This document shows positions 32,054-40,613 of a stretch of DNA of 64,000 nt, piece by piece. The DNA is from Microbacterium arborescens (GTDB lineage: Bacteria > Actinomycetota > Actinomycetes > Actinomycetales > Microbacteriaceae). The notes below the pieces were generated by a model. It ran no database searches. It had not been told where the DNA came from and saw nothing but the letters and a program-made list of their open reading frames with translations. The stretch is from NCBI RefSeq assembly GCF_030369635.1, contig NZ_CP128474.1, forward strand, positions 3,306,342 through 3,370,341, in the 5' to 3' direction. A program made the translations under genes and the position numbers. Numbering within the stretch: the stretch's first letter is position 1; each line of letters opens with the position of its first letter.

Positions 32054-33862
32054 TCAGACGCGGACCGGCATCAGCTGCGCGACGAGCTCCTCGGCGTGGG
32101 TCAGCTGCGGGTGGTGTCCGGCGTGCGCGATCTCGATCAGCTCGACATTCGGCGATGATCCGAATCGGTCGATCATGGCCGACGCCAGCGGGTCGTCGCT
32201 GCCGGTGATGATCCGCACGGGTCCCTCGAAGCGTGCGAGCGCCTCGACCAGTTCAGCGCGCCACTTCGGTGACCGCGCACGCCCGAGATGTTCGGCGACC
32301 GAAGCAGCGGAACGGCGCCGGAGATCCGCCGCGCTGGAGACGAGCTTCGCGGCGCTGACCGTCGATCCCGTCAGCTGGCGCGAAAGCCGAGTCGGCGTCA
32401 CGCGTTTCAGGTACGCACGTACCAACCATTTCGGGAGGGATGCGGCTCCCCTCGCCTCCTGCAGGAAGAACGGCGCCACCAGCGTGAGCGATGCCACGCC
32501 AGCACGGGAACGGTCCGCTGCGATGACCGCGGCAGCCGCGCCCATGGAGTGACCGACGATGTGGGTGTCCGGGCCAGCCATAACTGCGGGGAGCCATTGC
32601 TCCCATTCGTCGATCCCCGAGCCGCCGCTGAGGCCCAGCCCCGGGAGATCGACCGCGCGAGCTCCGATCGCGCGCGCGACCTCGGCCCATGTGTCGGCGT
32701 TGAGGGGGAGGCCGGGGAAGATCACCCGCCGGGAGTCCGACGCGCCGAGCTCGAACGTTCGCGTGCGGTCGTAGACGGTGAACCGTCGCTCGTCGGAAAC
32801 CGCCTGGCCGAAGCGGCCCGCGGCGAGATGGTCCGCCCACCGTTCGAGAGACACCCGGACGTCAGGCATCCGGATACCGTGCCGCTTCGCGAGCTCCTGC
32901 GCCGACGCTGTCGGGTAGCGGTCGGAGGACAGGAAGGTCAGCGTCTCGGGATCGACGCCGCTGATGCTGCGCGGGATCTTCTTGATGACCGACGTCGGAA
33001 CGCGCAGTCGCGGGATACGCGCACCGAGATGGCGACCCACCCCGGTCAGCAGGTCGGCGAGGGGCGGCGTGTCGTCGTCGAGCACCCAGTAGGCCTGCCC
33101 GCTCGCCGCCGGGTCCACAGCCGCGGCAGCCATGAACGCGGCCAGAAAGTCGACGGTCACGACCGGGAGGAAGGTCGCCTCGTCGCCGGGAAGCGCGGCC
33201 GACGTGCCGTCCCAGAGCTGCCCGATCGTCGTCGCGAGGCCGATCAGCTGGTCCGACTCCCCCGTCGCGCTGTCGCCGATCACGCTGGAGGGGTTCACGA
33301 TCGTCCAGGAGATGCCGCGATCGTTCGCCCGAGCCTGGAAGATCGCGTCTGATTCGACCTTCGAGGCCTCGTACGCGCCGAGTTCTCGATAGAGGGCGGT
33401 GCGGTGGTCGTCGCTCCACGGCACCGACGACGGGTTTTGCCCCCCGACGCGGTAACCCGAGATGTGCACGATTCGGCGGAGAGCAGAGATCTCGGCACCG
33501 AGGTCGACCACCTTCTCGACGATGCCGACGTTCGCTCGTCGCGCCTCATCCGCGCTCATCCCGAAGCGATACGACCCGGCGCAGTTGTGGATCTCGGTCA
33601 CGCCCGCGAGTGCCGACGTGCCGGCCGCGACGATCTGGTCCGAGTCGGAGTCGACGATCGCCGTGCGGATGCCGCTCGTCACACCTCTCGCAGTGAGCCA
33701 CTGCTCGACCCGGGCCGCTGATCCGGCGCTCCGCACGCCTGCGGTGACCGTCGCCCCCGCTGCCGCCAGAGTGGCGACGAGGTGTCTTCCGATCAATCCG
33801 GATGCCCCGAGAACGAGCGCATGACGGGGAGACGGCATGAGGGTCGATCCCGTGGCCGTCAC
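32054..33862 (-). CDS. Fusion of NAD-dependent epimerase-like SDR and alpha/beta hydrolase
   Basis: A 602-residue two-domain protein. Residues about 12-350 are an extended SDR with GASGLIG (19-25) and Tyr164-x3-Lys168. Residues about 360-602 are an alpha/beta hydrolase with nucleophile elbow GHSMG (Ser439), an acid in TGSDDP (556/557) and His in AHAGHHPQLTH (near 580-584). The GTG at 33862 overlaps the tetR stop (GTGA); ATG at 33838 is an alternative. The fusion could reduce or oxidise and then hydrolyse the same compound. It is probably controlled by the upstream TetR gene. The substrate is unknown. Confidence 0.85.
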   Translation of the reverse strand: MTATGSTLMPSPRHALVLGASGLIGRHLVATLAAAGATVTAGVRSAGSAARVEQWLTARGVTSGIRTAIVDSDSDQIVAAGTSALAGVTEIHNCAGSYRFGMSADEARRANVGIVEKVVDLGAEISALRRIVHISGYRVGGQNPSSVPWSDDHRTALYRELGAYEASKVESDAIFQARANDRGISWTIVNPSSVIGDSATGESDQLIGLATTIGQLWDGTSAALPGDEATFLPVVTVDFLAAFMAAAAVDPAASGQAYWVLDDDTPPLADLLTGVGRHLGARIPRLRVPTSVIKKIPRSISGVDPETLTFLSSDRYPTASAQELAKRHGIRMPDVRVSLERWADHLAAGRFGQAVSDERRFTVYDRTRTFELGASDSRRVIFPGLPLNADTWAEVARAIGARAVDLPGLGLSGGSGIDEWEQWLPAVMAGPDTHIVGHSMGAAAAVIAADRSRAGVASLTLVAPFFLQEARGAASLPKWLVRAYLKRVTPTRLSRQLTGSTVSAAKLVSSAADLRRRSAASVAEHLGRARSPKWRAELVEALARFEGPVRIITGSDDPLASAMIDRFGSSPNVELIEIAHAGHHPQLTHAEELVAQLMPVRV

Positions 33863-34458
33863 CGGCCGACCGCCGTCGACTGAAGGCGCTGATCGATGAG
33901 TTCGCTCACGACGTCAGCGGCAGCAGCGAGGGGCTCAGCGCTCCGCAGAGCGCGCGCGACGATGACGGCTCCCTCGATGGTCGACACGATGACGGTCGCG
34001 AGCGAGCGAGCCCCGGCGGGTTCGAGTCCGCCATCCTCGAGAAGGCGAGCAACGGGAGTGATCCAGGCCTCGAAGGCGGTCGCGCACGCGTCCCGCAGCC
34101 GGTCGCTGTTGGCGCCCATCTCCAGGGTGACGACGGATACCGAGCACCCGAGCTGGAAGTCGCTCTCCACGACGATCGACGTCAGAGCTTCGATGGCGGA
34201 TCGCGCGGCCCCTGCGGGGCCACCGGCTGTCGCCGCAGCTTCCGCGATAAGAGTTTCGAACTGCGCCGTAGCGAGGTCGACCGCTGCTGCCCCGAGTGCT
34301 TCCTTCCCCTCCGGGAAGTGGAAGTAGACCGATCCACGGGGTGCGCCCGCATGGTCGATCACAGCGTTCAGACCGGTTCCGCTGTAACCGTTCATCTGAA
34401 TGAGCTCGAGCATCGAAGCCGCGAGCCGGGCCTTGGTGAGGTCTCCTTTGGATGGCAT
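33859..34458 (-). CDS. TetR-family transcriptional regulator
   Basis: A 199-residue regulator of the LmrA/YxaF-like group. The HTH region is at about residues 8-50 (MNGYSGTGLNAVIDHAGAPR, then GSVYFHF). The C-terminal domain includes GCSVSVVTLEM, characteristic of that group. It is coupled to the SDR-hydrolase fusion by GTGA overlap and has an operator-like palindrome just upstream. It probably represses itself and the fusion gene. Confidence 0.92.
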   Translation of the reverse strand: MPSKGDLTKARLAASMLELIQMNGYSGTGLNAVIDHAGAPRGSVYFHFPEGKEALGAAAVDLATAQFETLIAEAAATAGGPAGAARSAIEALTSIVVESDFQLGCSVSVVTLEMGANSDRLRDACATAFEAWITPVARLLEDGGLEPAGARSLATVIVSTIEGAVIVARALRSAEPLAAAADVVSELIDQRLQSTAVGR

Positions 34459-34464
34459 ACATCG

Positions 34465-34480
34465 ACTATAGACCGATCTA
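34465..34480. promoter_or_regulatory. TetR operator overlapping a -10 element
   Basis: TAGACCGATCTA (34469-34480) is a palindrome with central CG and one mismatched pair. It resembles TAGACC-type sites of LmrA/QacR relatives. Minus-strand TATAGT (34470-34465) beside it could be the -10 of tetR. Confidence 0.6.
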
Positions 34481-34528
34481 CATATTCGCGCACCCCGTCC
34501 ACCAGCCTGAGAAGCGGTCGCGCCGTAC

Positions 34529-35671
34529 TCACTCGCGCATGACGCGGGAAAGGTCCCGCCCGTAGCTCAACAGCGCAGGGACGATGCTCGATACGATCGC
34601 TGTCGCGCTGGCCACGATGAGACAGACCAGCGCGTAGTGCCACTGATAGGGCGGTGGGGTCACGCCCAGCTGAGCGTCGAAGGCGCCGACGACCGCCGGG
34701 AACAGGGCATACGATCCGGCGACCGCGATCACCGCCGCAGCACCCGCGAGTATCTGCGACTCGACGATCACGATGAGTGCGAGCTGCGAGCGGCTCGCAC
34801 CCATCGCGCGTCGAAGGGTGAATTCGCGAGCACGTGCCCGTGCCGTCGCCAGCCCGACGTTGGCTATCCCGACAACCGTTGACGCAAGGCTGAGAAGCCC
34901 CAGCACGAAGAGCACACGCGTCGTGGTTCCGATCTCGTCGGCCAGGAGGTCGACCTGGTCGGTGCGGGCGATGTCGCGGAGGGTGAAGGATGCTCCCACC
35001 GCCCCGAGCTGGCGTGCGGCCATCCTCACCTCGTCCTCGCTCAGCGTCGGACTGTGGAGCCGTACTGAAACGGCGGATGGGCTCACGTTCCATCGCGAGT
35101 ACTCGTTGAGGTGGATGTAGACCTGGGGTGTGGAACGTCCATCCCGAACAACACCCATGCGAGAGAAGGCCACTCTCTGGTCTTGAGTACCGATCTCGTA
35201 GGGCTTCGTACCGCTCAGCGCATCGCGCGCCGCCTCGTTCAGCGCAACCCGCGGTGCGAGAACGTCGGCGTCGATCAACCACGACCCCTCTACGAGCGGG
35301 AACGGCAGGATGTCGCGAACCCCGGGCTCCGTGAACACCACCGCCACGTCGTTCATGACAGCGCCATCCGACCAGACACCGACGTCGAGGTCCTCGATAC
35401 TCGCCGCCGCGGTCGCGGCGAGGCGGCGCTCCAGCTGATCGGCCGCTCGCCCGGCTTCGCCGTCGCCCGGCGGAACCGCAATCGTCGCCTGATAGGTCGA
35501 CGCGTTCCCTCCGAGCAGAACTGCGCGCTGGGTCACCGCGTCGCGCATCACCTGGTCGGCGGTGAGAACCGCCACGAAACCGACCATGCCGAGTGTCAGA
35601 GCAAGCACGACGAGGATGCTCTTCACGGGCGCGCCCCGCAGACCCTGAAGGGCGACGATCAACGTCCTCAC
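34529..35671 (-). CDS. FtsX/MacB-like ABC transporter permease
   Basis: A 380-residue permease. The first helix (SILVVLALTLGMVGFVAVLT) spans about residues 18-37. An extracytoplasmic domain of about 200 residues follows, then three C-terminal helices (near 255-275, 300-325 and 340-365), the MacB topology. Such exporters move peptides, antibiotics or lipoproteins by mechanotransmission. GTG at 35671 overlaps the ATPase stop. It is the last gene of a five-gene operon with lower GC than its neighbours. Confidence 0.88.
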   Translation of the reverse strand: MRTLIVALQGLRGAPVKSILVVLALTLGMVGFVAVLTADQVMRDAVTQRAVLLGGNASTYQATIAVPPGDGEAGRAADQLERRLAATAAASIEDLDVGVWSDGAVMNDVAVVFTEPGVRDILPFPLVEGSWLIDADVLAPRVALNEAARDALSGTKPYEIGTQDQRVAFSRMGVVRDGRSTPQVYIHLNEYSRWNVSPSAVSVRLHSPTLSEDEVRMAARQLGAVGASFTLRDIARTDQVDLLADEIGTTTRVLFVLGLLSLASTVVGIANVGLATARARAREFTLRRAMGASRSQLALIVIVESQILAGAAAVIAVAGSYALFPAVVGAFDAQLGVTPPPYQWHYALVCLIVASATAIVSSIVPALLSYGRDLSRVMRE

Positions 35672-36357
35672 GATGCCCGCGCGTCTTCGCGAAGAGTTCC
35701 GCCGTCCAGCCGATAGGTTCTGTCGGTTCTCGCGGCGACCTCCGGATCGTGGGTCACCACGATCAATGCTGCGCCGGATTGCGACACCCGCGAGAGCATC
35801 TCATCGAGCACCCGTCGCCCCGTCACCTCATCGAGAGCTCCCGTGGGTTCGTCTGCCAGGATCAGATCCGGGTCGATGGCCAGAGCGCGAGCGATCGCGA
35901 TGCGCTGCCGTTCGCCGCCGCTGACCTGCGGCGAACGCCTGCGGCTCAGATGGCCCACCTCGAGCAGGTCGAGCATCTCGCGTGCGCGAGCCCGCGTTCG
36001 ACCGAGGCGCATGGTGCGGCTGTGGATAAGGGGCATCTCGACGTTCTCGATGGCGGACAGATGAGAGACGAGGCCCGCGTTCTGCAGGACGAACCCGACA
36101 TTCTGCGCTCGCAGACGGGCTCGCTTCCGCTCCGAGATCGTGGCGACATCGACGCCCCCGAGTTCGTAGTGGGTGCCACCGTCGAACGGGGCAAGCAGAC
36201 CGAGCCCCGCGAGGAGTGTGCTCTTGCCGCTTCCCGACCTACCGATGATTGCGATGCTCTCGCCGCGCACGACGTCGAGATCGACTCCCTTCAGAAGTCG
36301 CGCGCCTCCTGGCAGCGTCCGATTCCCGGCTCGGAGCCGCACGACCGTTGCTGTCAC
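35668..36357 (-). CDS. ABC transporter ATPase (MacB/LolD type)
   Basis: A 229-residue ATPase with Walker A GRSGSGKST (39-47), signature SGGERQR (146-152), Walker B LILADE (165-170) and the H-loop in VVTHD. Size and sequence fit the MacB/LolD exporter group. GTG at 36357 overlaps the stop of the adaptor-like lipoprotein. It pairs with the FtsX-like permease. Confidence 0.93.
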   Translation of the reverse strand: MTATVVRLRAGNRTLPGGARLLKGVDLDVVRGESIAIIGRSGSGKSTLLAGLGLLAPFDGGTHYELGGVDVATISERKRARLRAQNVGFVLQNAGLVSHLSAIENVEMPLIHSRTMRLGRTRARAREMLDLLEVGHLSRRRSPQVSGGERQRIAIARALAIDPDLILADEPTGALDEVTGRRVLDEMLSRVSQSGAALIVVTHDPEVAARTDRTYRLDGGTLREDARAS

Positions 36358-37214
36358 CGATTCCTCAACAGGCTGGGGCCGGGGATGAGGACCTGCTCAC
36401 CGACGCTCAGCCCGCTTGTCACTTCGATGAACGCACCATCGGTGATGCCGAGGGTGACGTCCCGAGTCGCTCCCGTTGCCGCCTCGTAGACGATGCCACG
36501 ATCGCGCGTGCCCGCTATCGCTTCGATGGGGAGGGCCGGTACGTCCGACCTCTCGTCGAGGGCGATCGCGAGCAGGCCTTCGCTTCCGACGACACCGGGC
36601 GTCTCGATCGGTACTCGGCACGTGAGCTGGTATGTTCCTGCGTCTGCCGTCGGGCGTGAGTCGTTGAGCCTGCAGTCGAACGGCCCGGTCGAGCCATCCA
36701 GCTGGGCTCTGACCGACAGGGGCTGGCGGTTCGCGAGGCGTAGGACTTGCGGCGGAGTCAGCTGCGCAGTGATCGTCAGCGCCGAATCCGTCACGCTCAG
36801 TAAAGGCGTGCCCACACCGACGTCCACGTCCAGGGGAACCGACGGCTCCACGGACGTGACGGTTTCAGCCAGAACGATCTCGGTCGGCGTAGAACCGTCT
36901 GACGGCACAAAGGTGAATACCGATGATCGAGGTACACCGATGTCGGGACCGTCGTCGGGGGTTCGAGTGGATGCATCCGCTTGTCGCGACTCGAGCTTGC
37001 CGATCGCGGGCGCTGTCACCGAGTAGACCGAACCGGCCGCGACGACGACGGGCAGAGTAAGGACGTCGCTGATCGTGCGAGTCTCTACGGCGACACTCAC
37101 CGTTTCACTCTCCGCCATCGCCGAGACGTCACCGCTCTCCGCCTGCTCGGGAGCGCATGACGACAAAGCGACGACGGACATCAGGACGACGAACCAGACG
37201 ACGCCTCGCTTCAC
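36354..37214 (-). CDS. MacA-like adaptor lipoprotein
   Basis: A 286-residue exported lipoprotein (lipobox ALSSC, Cys20). The C-terminal half has the beta-barrel style of periplasmic adaptor proteins, ending GAFIEVTSGLSVGEQVLIPG. An early ITAQL/VRAQL pattern lies in the middle. In a Gram-positive it would link the ABC permease to an extracellular substrate. The family call is by weak resemblance plus its place before a MacB-like ABC pair. GTG at 37214 overlaps the previous stop. Confidence 0.7.
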   Translation of the reverse strand: MKRGVVWFVVLMSVVALSSCAPEQAESGDVSAMAESETVSVAVETRTISDVLTLPVVVAAGSVYSVTAPAIGKLESRQADASTRTPDDGPDIGVPRSSVFTFVPSDGSTPTEIVLAETVTSVEPSVPLDVDVGVGTPLLSVTDSALTITAQLTPPQVLRLANRQPLSVRAQLDGSTGPFDCRLNDSRPTADAGTYQLTCRVPIETPGVVGSEGLLAIALDERSDVPALPIEAIAGTRDRGIVYEAATGATRDVTLGITDGAFIEVTSGLSVGEQVLIPGPSLLRNR

Positions 37215-37693
37215 CGACCCACCTCGCTCCGGTAATGGCCGCAGTCCGCCTCATAGAACGCGCGGAGATCCGTTAGATCGCCGAGTTCAGCGGCATCTAG
37301 CATTGCACCCCACACGTCGTCGGGATCGTCCCAGTATCGGAGGGCCCAGTCGCTGCGGGGAAACTCCCGCAACTCGGCGAGCGCGGTGGCGCGCGCTTCC
37401 GGATCGGCGGAGCTGAGATAGACGTCTTGCCAGGCGCACGACCAGAAGAAGTAGGCACCAGCCGCAGCATTTCCTTCTCCGATGTTGTCCCCATCGAGAG
37501 CCGGCGGCGTTTCCGGCAGGGAAACCCCCTCAGGAAGCTCCTGCGTGAACTCTCGCGCGATCTTCTGGTAGCTGCTGACATACTCGGCGTTCGTGAGGAC
37601 GCCGCTTCGAGTCTCGGGCTCTTCCGAACTACAGCCGGAGACGGCCATGACGCCGATCAACGTCATGGCCGCCCCCAGGGATTTGCGGCGCAT
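37211..37693 (-). CDS. Small lipoprotein of unknown function
   Basis: A 160-residue predicted lipoprotein (lipobox AVSGC, Cys21). The mature part is acidic with several Trp residues (YFFWSCAWQDVY, SDWALRYWDDPDDVW) and ends CGHYRSEVGR. I do not recognise a family. ATG at 37693 overlaps the stop of the secreted-protein gene (TGATG), and the stop overlaps the adaptor start. In this setting an immunity, chaperone or receptor role is conceivable, but the sequence does not show it. Confidence 0.75.
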   Translation of the reverse strand: MRRKSLGAAMTLIGVMAVSGCSSEEPETRSGVLTNAEYVSSYQKIAREFTQELPEGVSLPETPPALDGDNIGEGNAAAGAYFFWSCAWQDVYLSSADPEARATALAELREFPRSDWALRYWDDPDDVWGAMLDAAELGDLTDLRAFYEADCGHYRSEVGR

Positions 37694-38136
37694 CACAGGT
37701 TCAGCTTGGCCTCGAAGCTCGGCGGCCAGAGGACACATCCTCCATTTGCATTGGTGTTGACGCGCGCGTTCACGGCATAGCTGCCGGACGGGATCGTGGT
37801 GTTCCCGCTGGTCGTGCGATATCGATGTACTTCACGACTCGCGGGGGAGAATTCAAGGCTACCCGTCGTCTGCGCCCCAGACGGCACACGGAGGCCCGTT
37901 CTGAGCGCCCAGTTGTTCTTCCACCAGTCGTGCCTCGTGAGCTGGATGCTCGCGCCGCCCGCGGAGTGCGGCCGGAATGTGTCTCCCTCGAACAGGGAAC
38001 CGGCGCAGTTCAGCTGCGCATTGATGCTGTACTCCGCTGCGCTCGCGGGCACGGCAGCGGTGAGAACGATTGCGGCCGATGCCGCAATCGAGCCCGCAAT
38101 GAGCCGTAGTCTGCGGCTTCTCTGTCTGCTCTTCAC
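37693..38136 (-). CDS. Small secreted protein heading the exporter operon
   Basis: A 147-residue exported protein. Residues 1-33 are a signal peptide (cleavage near ASA/A). The mature domain of about 113 residues is rich in Ser, Thr, Asn and aromatics. It has just two cysteines (Cys44 and Cys134), which could form a disulphide closing a beta-sandwich. The motif RHDWWKNNWALR sits near residue 68. GTG at 38136 has AGAGGAAG upstream. It does not match bacteriocin families I know. As first gene before two lipoproteins and an ABC exporter it may be the operon's effector or cargo. Confidence 0.75.
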   Translation of the reverse strand: MKSRQRSRRLRLIAGSIAASAAIVLTAAVPASAAEYSINAQLNCAGSLFEGDTFRPHSAGGASIQLTRHDWWKNNWALRTGLRVPSGAQTTGSLEFSPASREVHRYRTTSGNTTIPSGSYAVNARVNTNANGGCVLWPPSFEAKLNL

Positions 38137-38352
38137 TTGTCTTCCTCTCGTGAAAGCGACTTCATCGCTTCCCCGAGCCTAAACAGACTGCATTGCAAGA
38201 CGCATCAACCGAAAGGATGAATCAACGCGCTGTTACGGCCTGCGCTTACGTCGCACAAATACCCTCAAGGCGACGCTCGCGTTCCCGGCTCTCGCGGCTC
38301 ATGGCCGAGCGCGACGTCGCCATCCGAGGCCGGGCCTAAGGCGTCGTCACCG
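38137..38352. other. Promoter region of the secreted-protein operon
   Basis: This 216-base gap lies upstream of a minus-strand gene. An inverted repeat GAAAGCGA-CTTCA-TCGCTTC at about 38151-38170 lies in the presumed leader. No confident -35/-10 pair was found. The part near 38340-38360 overlaps a small hairpin at the DUF779 stop. Confidence 0.4.
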
Positions 38353-38757
38353 TCATTGCGACGGTAATGCCGGCGCGAGCCCGAACGCGGCCAGTTCGGC
38401 GTCGTCGAGCATGCGGGAGCGGATGATGAACCGCATCCCCGTCGGTCCCTCGACGCTGAAGCCGGCACCGCGCCCCGGCACGGCGTCGATCGTGATGTGC
38501 GTGTACTTCCAGTACTCGAACTGCGCGAGCGAGATGAACACCTCGATCGCGTCGTCGAGACCGACGTCGAGCTCACCGAGCTTCACGTCTGCGGGTCCTG
38601 TGAGGAACATCCCGACCGGGTAGCACATGGGGGCGGAGCCGTCGCAGCATCCGCCCGACTGATGGAACATCAGCGGCCCGTGCTGGGCGGTGAGGTCGCG
38701 CAGCAGGGCCGCGGCGGCGTCGGTCACCGCGACCCTGCTGTACGTGTCGTTCGACAT
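38353..38757 (-). CDS. DUF779 family protein
   Basis: A 134-residue protein with the cysteine cluster GGCCDGSAPMCYP (35-47), probably metal-binding, and the conserved QFEYWKYTHITIDAVPGRGAGFSVE. The family is regularly encoded next to ExaC/AldB-type aldehyde dehydrogenases, as here (19 bases after the stop), but its biochemical role is unknown. Confidence 0.9.
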   Translation of the reverse strand: MSNDTYSRVAVTDAAAALLRDLTAQHGPLMFHQSGGCCDGSAPMCYPVGMFLTGPADVKLGELDVGLDDAIEVFISLAQFEYWKYTHITIDAVPGRGAGFSVEGPTGMRFIIRSRMLDDAELAAFGLAPALPSQ

Positions 38758-38776
38758 GTCGATGACTGGATGTGTC

Positions 38777-40324
38777 TCAGAAGAAGCCCATCGCGCCTTC
38801 GGCGTACGACACGAGGAGGTTCTTCGTCTGCTGGTAGTGGTCGAGCATCTTGAGGTGGTTCTCGCGACCGATGCCCGACTGCTTGTAGCCGCCGAAGGCG
38901 GCGTGGGCGGGGTACTGGTGATAGGTGTTCGTCCACACGCGGCCGGCCTCGATCGCACGGCCTGCGCGGTAGGCGGTGTCACCCGAGCGGCTCCAGACGC
39001 CCGCGCCGAGCCCGTAGAGGGTGTCGTTCGCGATGCCGATCGCGTCGTCGAAGTCGTCGAAGCTCGTCACCGAGACGACCGGGCCGAAGATCTCCTCCTG
39101 GAAGATGCGCATGTCGTTCGTGCCCTCGAAGACCGTCGGCGCGACGTAGTACCCACCGCTCAGCTCACCGCCGAGGTCGACCCGCTCGCCGCCGGCGAGC
39201 AGCTTCGCTCCCCCGGCCTTGCCGATGTCGATGTACGACAGGATCTTCTCGAGCTGATCATTGGATGCCTGCGCGCCGATCATCGTCGCGGGGTCGAGCG
39301 GGTTGCCCTGCACGATCTTGCCGACGCGGTCGAGACCGTCGCCGAGGAACGAGTCGTACACCGAGCGCTGGATCAGCGCCCGCGACGGGCACGTGCACAC
39401 CTCACCCTGGTTCAGGGCGAAGAACGTGAAGCCCTCGAGCGCCTTGTCGTAGTAGTCGTCGCGCTCGCGGGCGACATCCTCGAAGAACACGTTGGCACTC
39501 TTGCCCCCGAGCTCGAGAGTGACGGGGATGAGGTTCTGCGAGGCGTACTGCATGATCAGGCGCCCCGTCGTCGTCTCGCCCGTGAAGGCGACCTTGCGGA
39601 TGCGGCGGTGCTGCGCGAGCGGGGCGCCCGCCTCGATGCCGAAGCCGTTGACGATGTTGACGACGCCGGCGGGCAGCAGGTCGCCGATCAGCTCGAACAG
39701 GAACAGGATCGACGCGGGTGTCTGTTCGGCGGGCTTCAGCACGACGCAGTTGCCCGCGGCGAGCGCTGGGGCCAGCTTCCACGTCGCCATGAGGATCGGG
39801 AAGTTCCACGGGATGATCTGCCCCACCACACCGAGGGGCTCGTGGAAGTGGTACGCGACGGTGTCTTCGTCGATCTGGCTGAGCGAGCCCTCCTGGGCCC
39901 GCAGAACGCCGGCGAAGTAGCGGAAGTGGTCGATCGCCAGCGGGATGTCGGCGGCGAGCGTCTCGCGAACGGGCTTGCCGTTCTCCCACGTCTCGGCCAC
40001 CGCGATCTTCTCGAGGTGCTGCTCCATGCGGTCGGCGATCTTGTTCAGGATCACGGCACGCTCGGCGGGCGTGGTCTTCTTCCACGACGCGAACGCCTGC
40101 CACGCGACGTCGACGGCCCGGTCGATGTCTTCGACGGTGCCGCGACCCACCTCGCAGAACGGCTTTCCGGTGACGGGCGTGATGTTCTCGAAGTACTGCC
40201 CCTTCACGGGGTCGACGAACTCGCCGCCGATGTAGTGCCCGTAGCGGGCGCGGTACTCCGCGACGGCTCCGCGTTGACCCGGAGCGGCGTAGACGCTCGA
40301 GACGCCTTCTTCGACGATGGTCAT
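38777..40324 (-). CDS. NAD-dependent aldehyde dehydrogenase (ExaC/AldB type)
   Basis: A 515-residue aldehyde dehydrogenase oxidising aldehydes such as acetaldehyde to acids. The Rossmann region is before residue 250; the general base is Glu271 in LELGGK and the nucleophile Cys310 in [18 protein letters not shown] near the C-terminus is typical. GAGGAG precedes ATG 40324. It is followed by DUF779. The group is usually involved in ethanol or short-chain alcohol use and is often activated by a GAF-domain regulator; one such gene lies 8.6 kb away. Confidence 0.95.
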   Translation of the reverse strand: MTIVEEGVSSVYAAPGQRGAVAEYRARYGHYIGGEFVDPVKGQYFENITPVTGKPFCEVGRGTVEDIDRAVDVAWQAFASWKKTTPAERAVILNKIADRMEQHLEKIAVAETWENGKPVRETLAADIPLAIDHFRYFAGVLRAQEGSLSQIDEDTVAYHFHEPLGVVGQIIPWNFPILMATWKLAPALAAGNCVVLKPAEQTPASILFLFELIGDLLPAGVVNIVNGFGIEAGAPLAQHRRIRKVAFTGETTTGRLIMQYASQNLIPVTLELGGKSANVFFEDVARERDDYYDKALEGFTFFALNQGEVCTCPSRALIQRSVYDSFLGDGLDRVGKIVQGNPLDPATMIGAQASNDQLEKILSYIDIGKAGGAKLLAGGERVDLGGELSGGYYVAPTVFEGTNDMRIFQEEIFGPVVSVTSFDDFDDAIGIANDTLYGLGAGVWSRSGDTAYRAGRAIEAGRVWTNTYHQYPAHAAFGGYKQSGIGRENHLKMLDHYQQTKNLLVSYAEGAMGFF

Positions 40325-40431
40325 GTCATCTCCTCGACTCCCCGCAGCGCCGATGCTGCGGTGGTGTCGGGCACGCTACGCGCCGCTACGTTGCATCGCG
40401 TTGCACGGGCCGGTGGCTCGTCCCGCAGCGG

Positions 40432-40489
40432 CGAGGATGCGCATCCGCACGGTCGTCGGCGGCCGGCACCGTGCGGATGCGCGTCCTCG
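40432..40489. repeat. Dispersed palindrome, copy 3 (best copy)
   Basis: The 22-base left arm (40432-40453, starting CGAGGATGCGCATCC) pairs with the right arm (40468-40489, starting ACCGTGCGGATGCGC) with a single mismatch across a 14-base loop. The hairpin is 58 bases long. Confidence 0.8.
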
Positions 40490-40545
40490 GCACGAGCAGG
40501 CGGACGTGGGGCGGGAAGGATGCCGCGCACTAGCGCCGCGGCAAT

Positions 40546-40559
40546 TGTGAGCGCTAACA
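40546..40559. promoter_or_regulatory. LacI-type operator before the GH43 gene
   Basis: TGTGAGCGCTAACA is palindromic around a central CG with one mismatch and fits the common LacI-family consensus TGTTAGCGCTAACA. It lies 55 bases before the GTG. No lacI gene is adjacent, so a regulator elsewhere should act on it. Confidence 0.65.
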
Positions 40560-40576
40560 TTCGAGCGTCGTCGGTG

Positions 40577-40604
40577 TTGACGATCATGCAACGTCGCATA
40601 TGAG
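40577..40604 (+). promoter_or_regulatory. Possible promoter of the GH43 gene
   Basis: TTGACG (40577-40582) and TATGAG (40599-40604) are 16 bases apart. The start of transcription would fall almost on the GTG, giving a leaderless or nearly leaderless mRNA. However, a GAGAGG Shine-Dalgarno is also present, so this reading is uncertain. Confidence 0.35.
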
Positions 40605-40613
40605 AGGTTCCCC

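Larger units (their letters stand above)
40325..40613. other. Divergent promoter region, aldehyde dehydrogenase / GH43 protein
   Basis: This 289-base gap contains palindrome copy 3 (40432-40489), a LacI-type operator (40546-40559), a possible plus-strand promoter and two TGCAACG-containing palindromes: TGCATCGCGTTGCA (40392-40405) and ATGCAACGTCGCAT (40586-40599). Confidence 0.6.

Noticed and set aside
37693..38136. Lactococcin 972-type bacteriocin
   Set aside because: The operon layout is reminiscent, but the mature protein is longer and lacks the family's sequence features.
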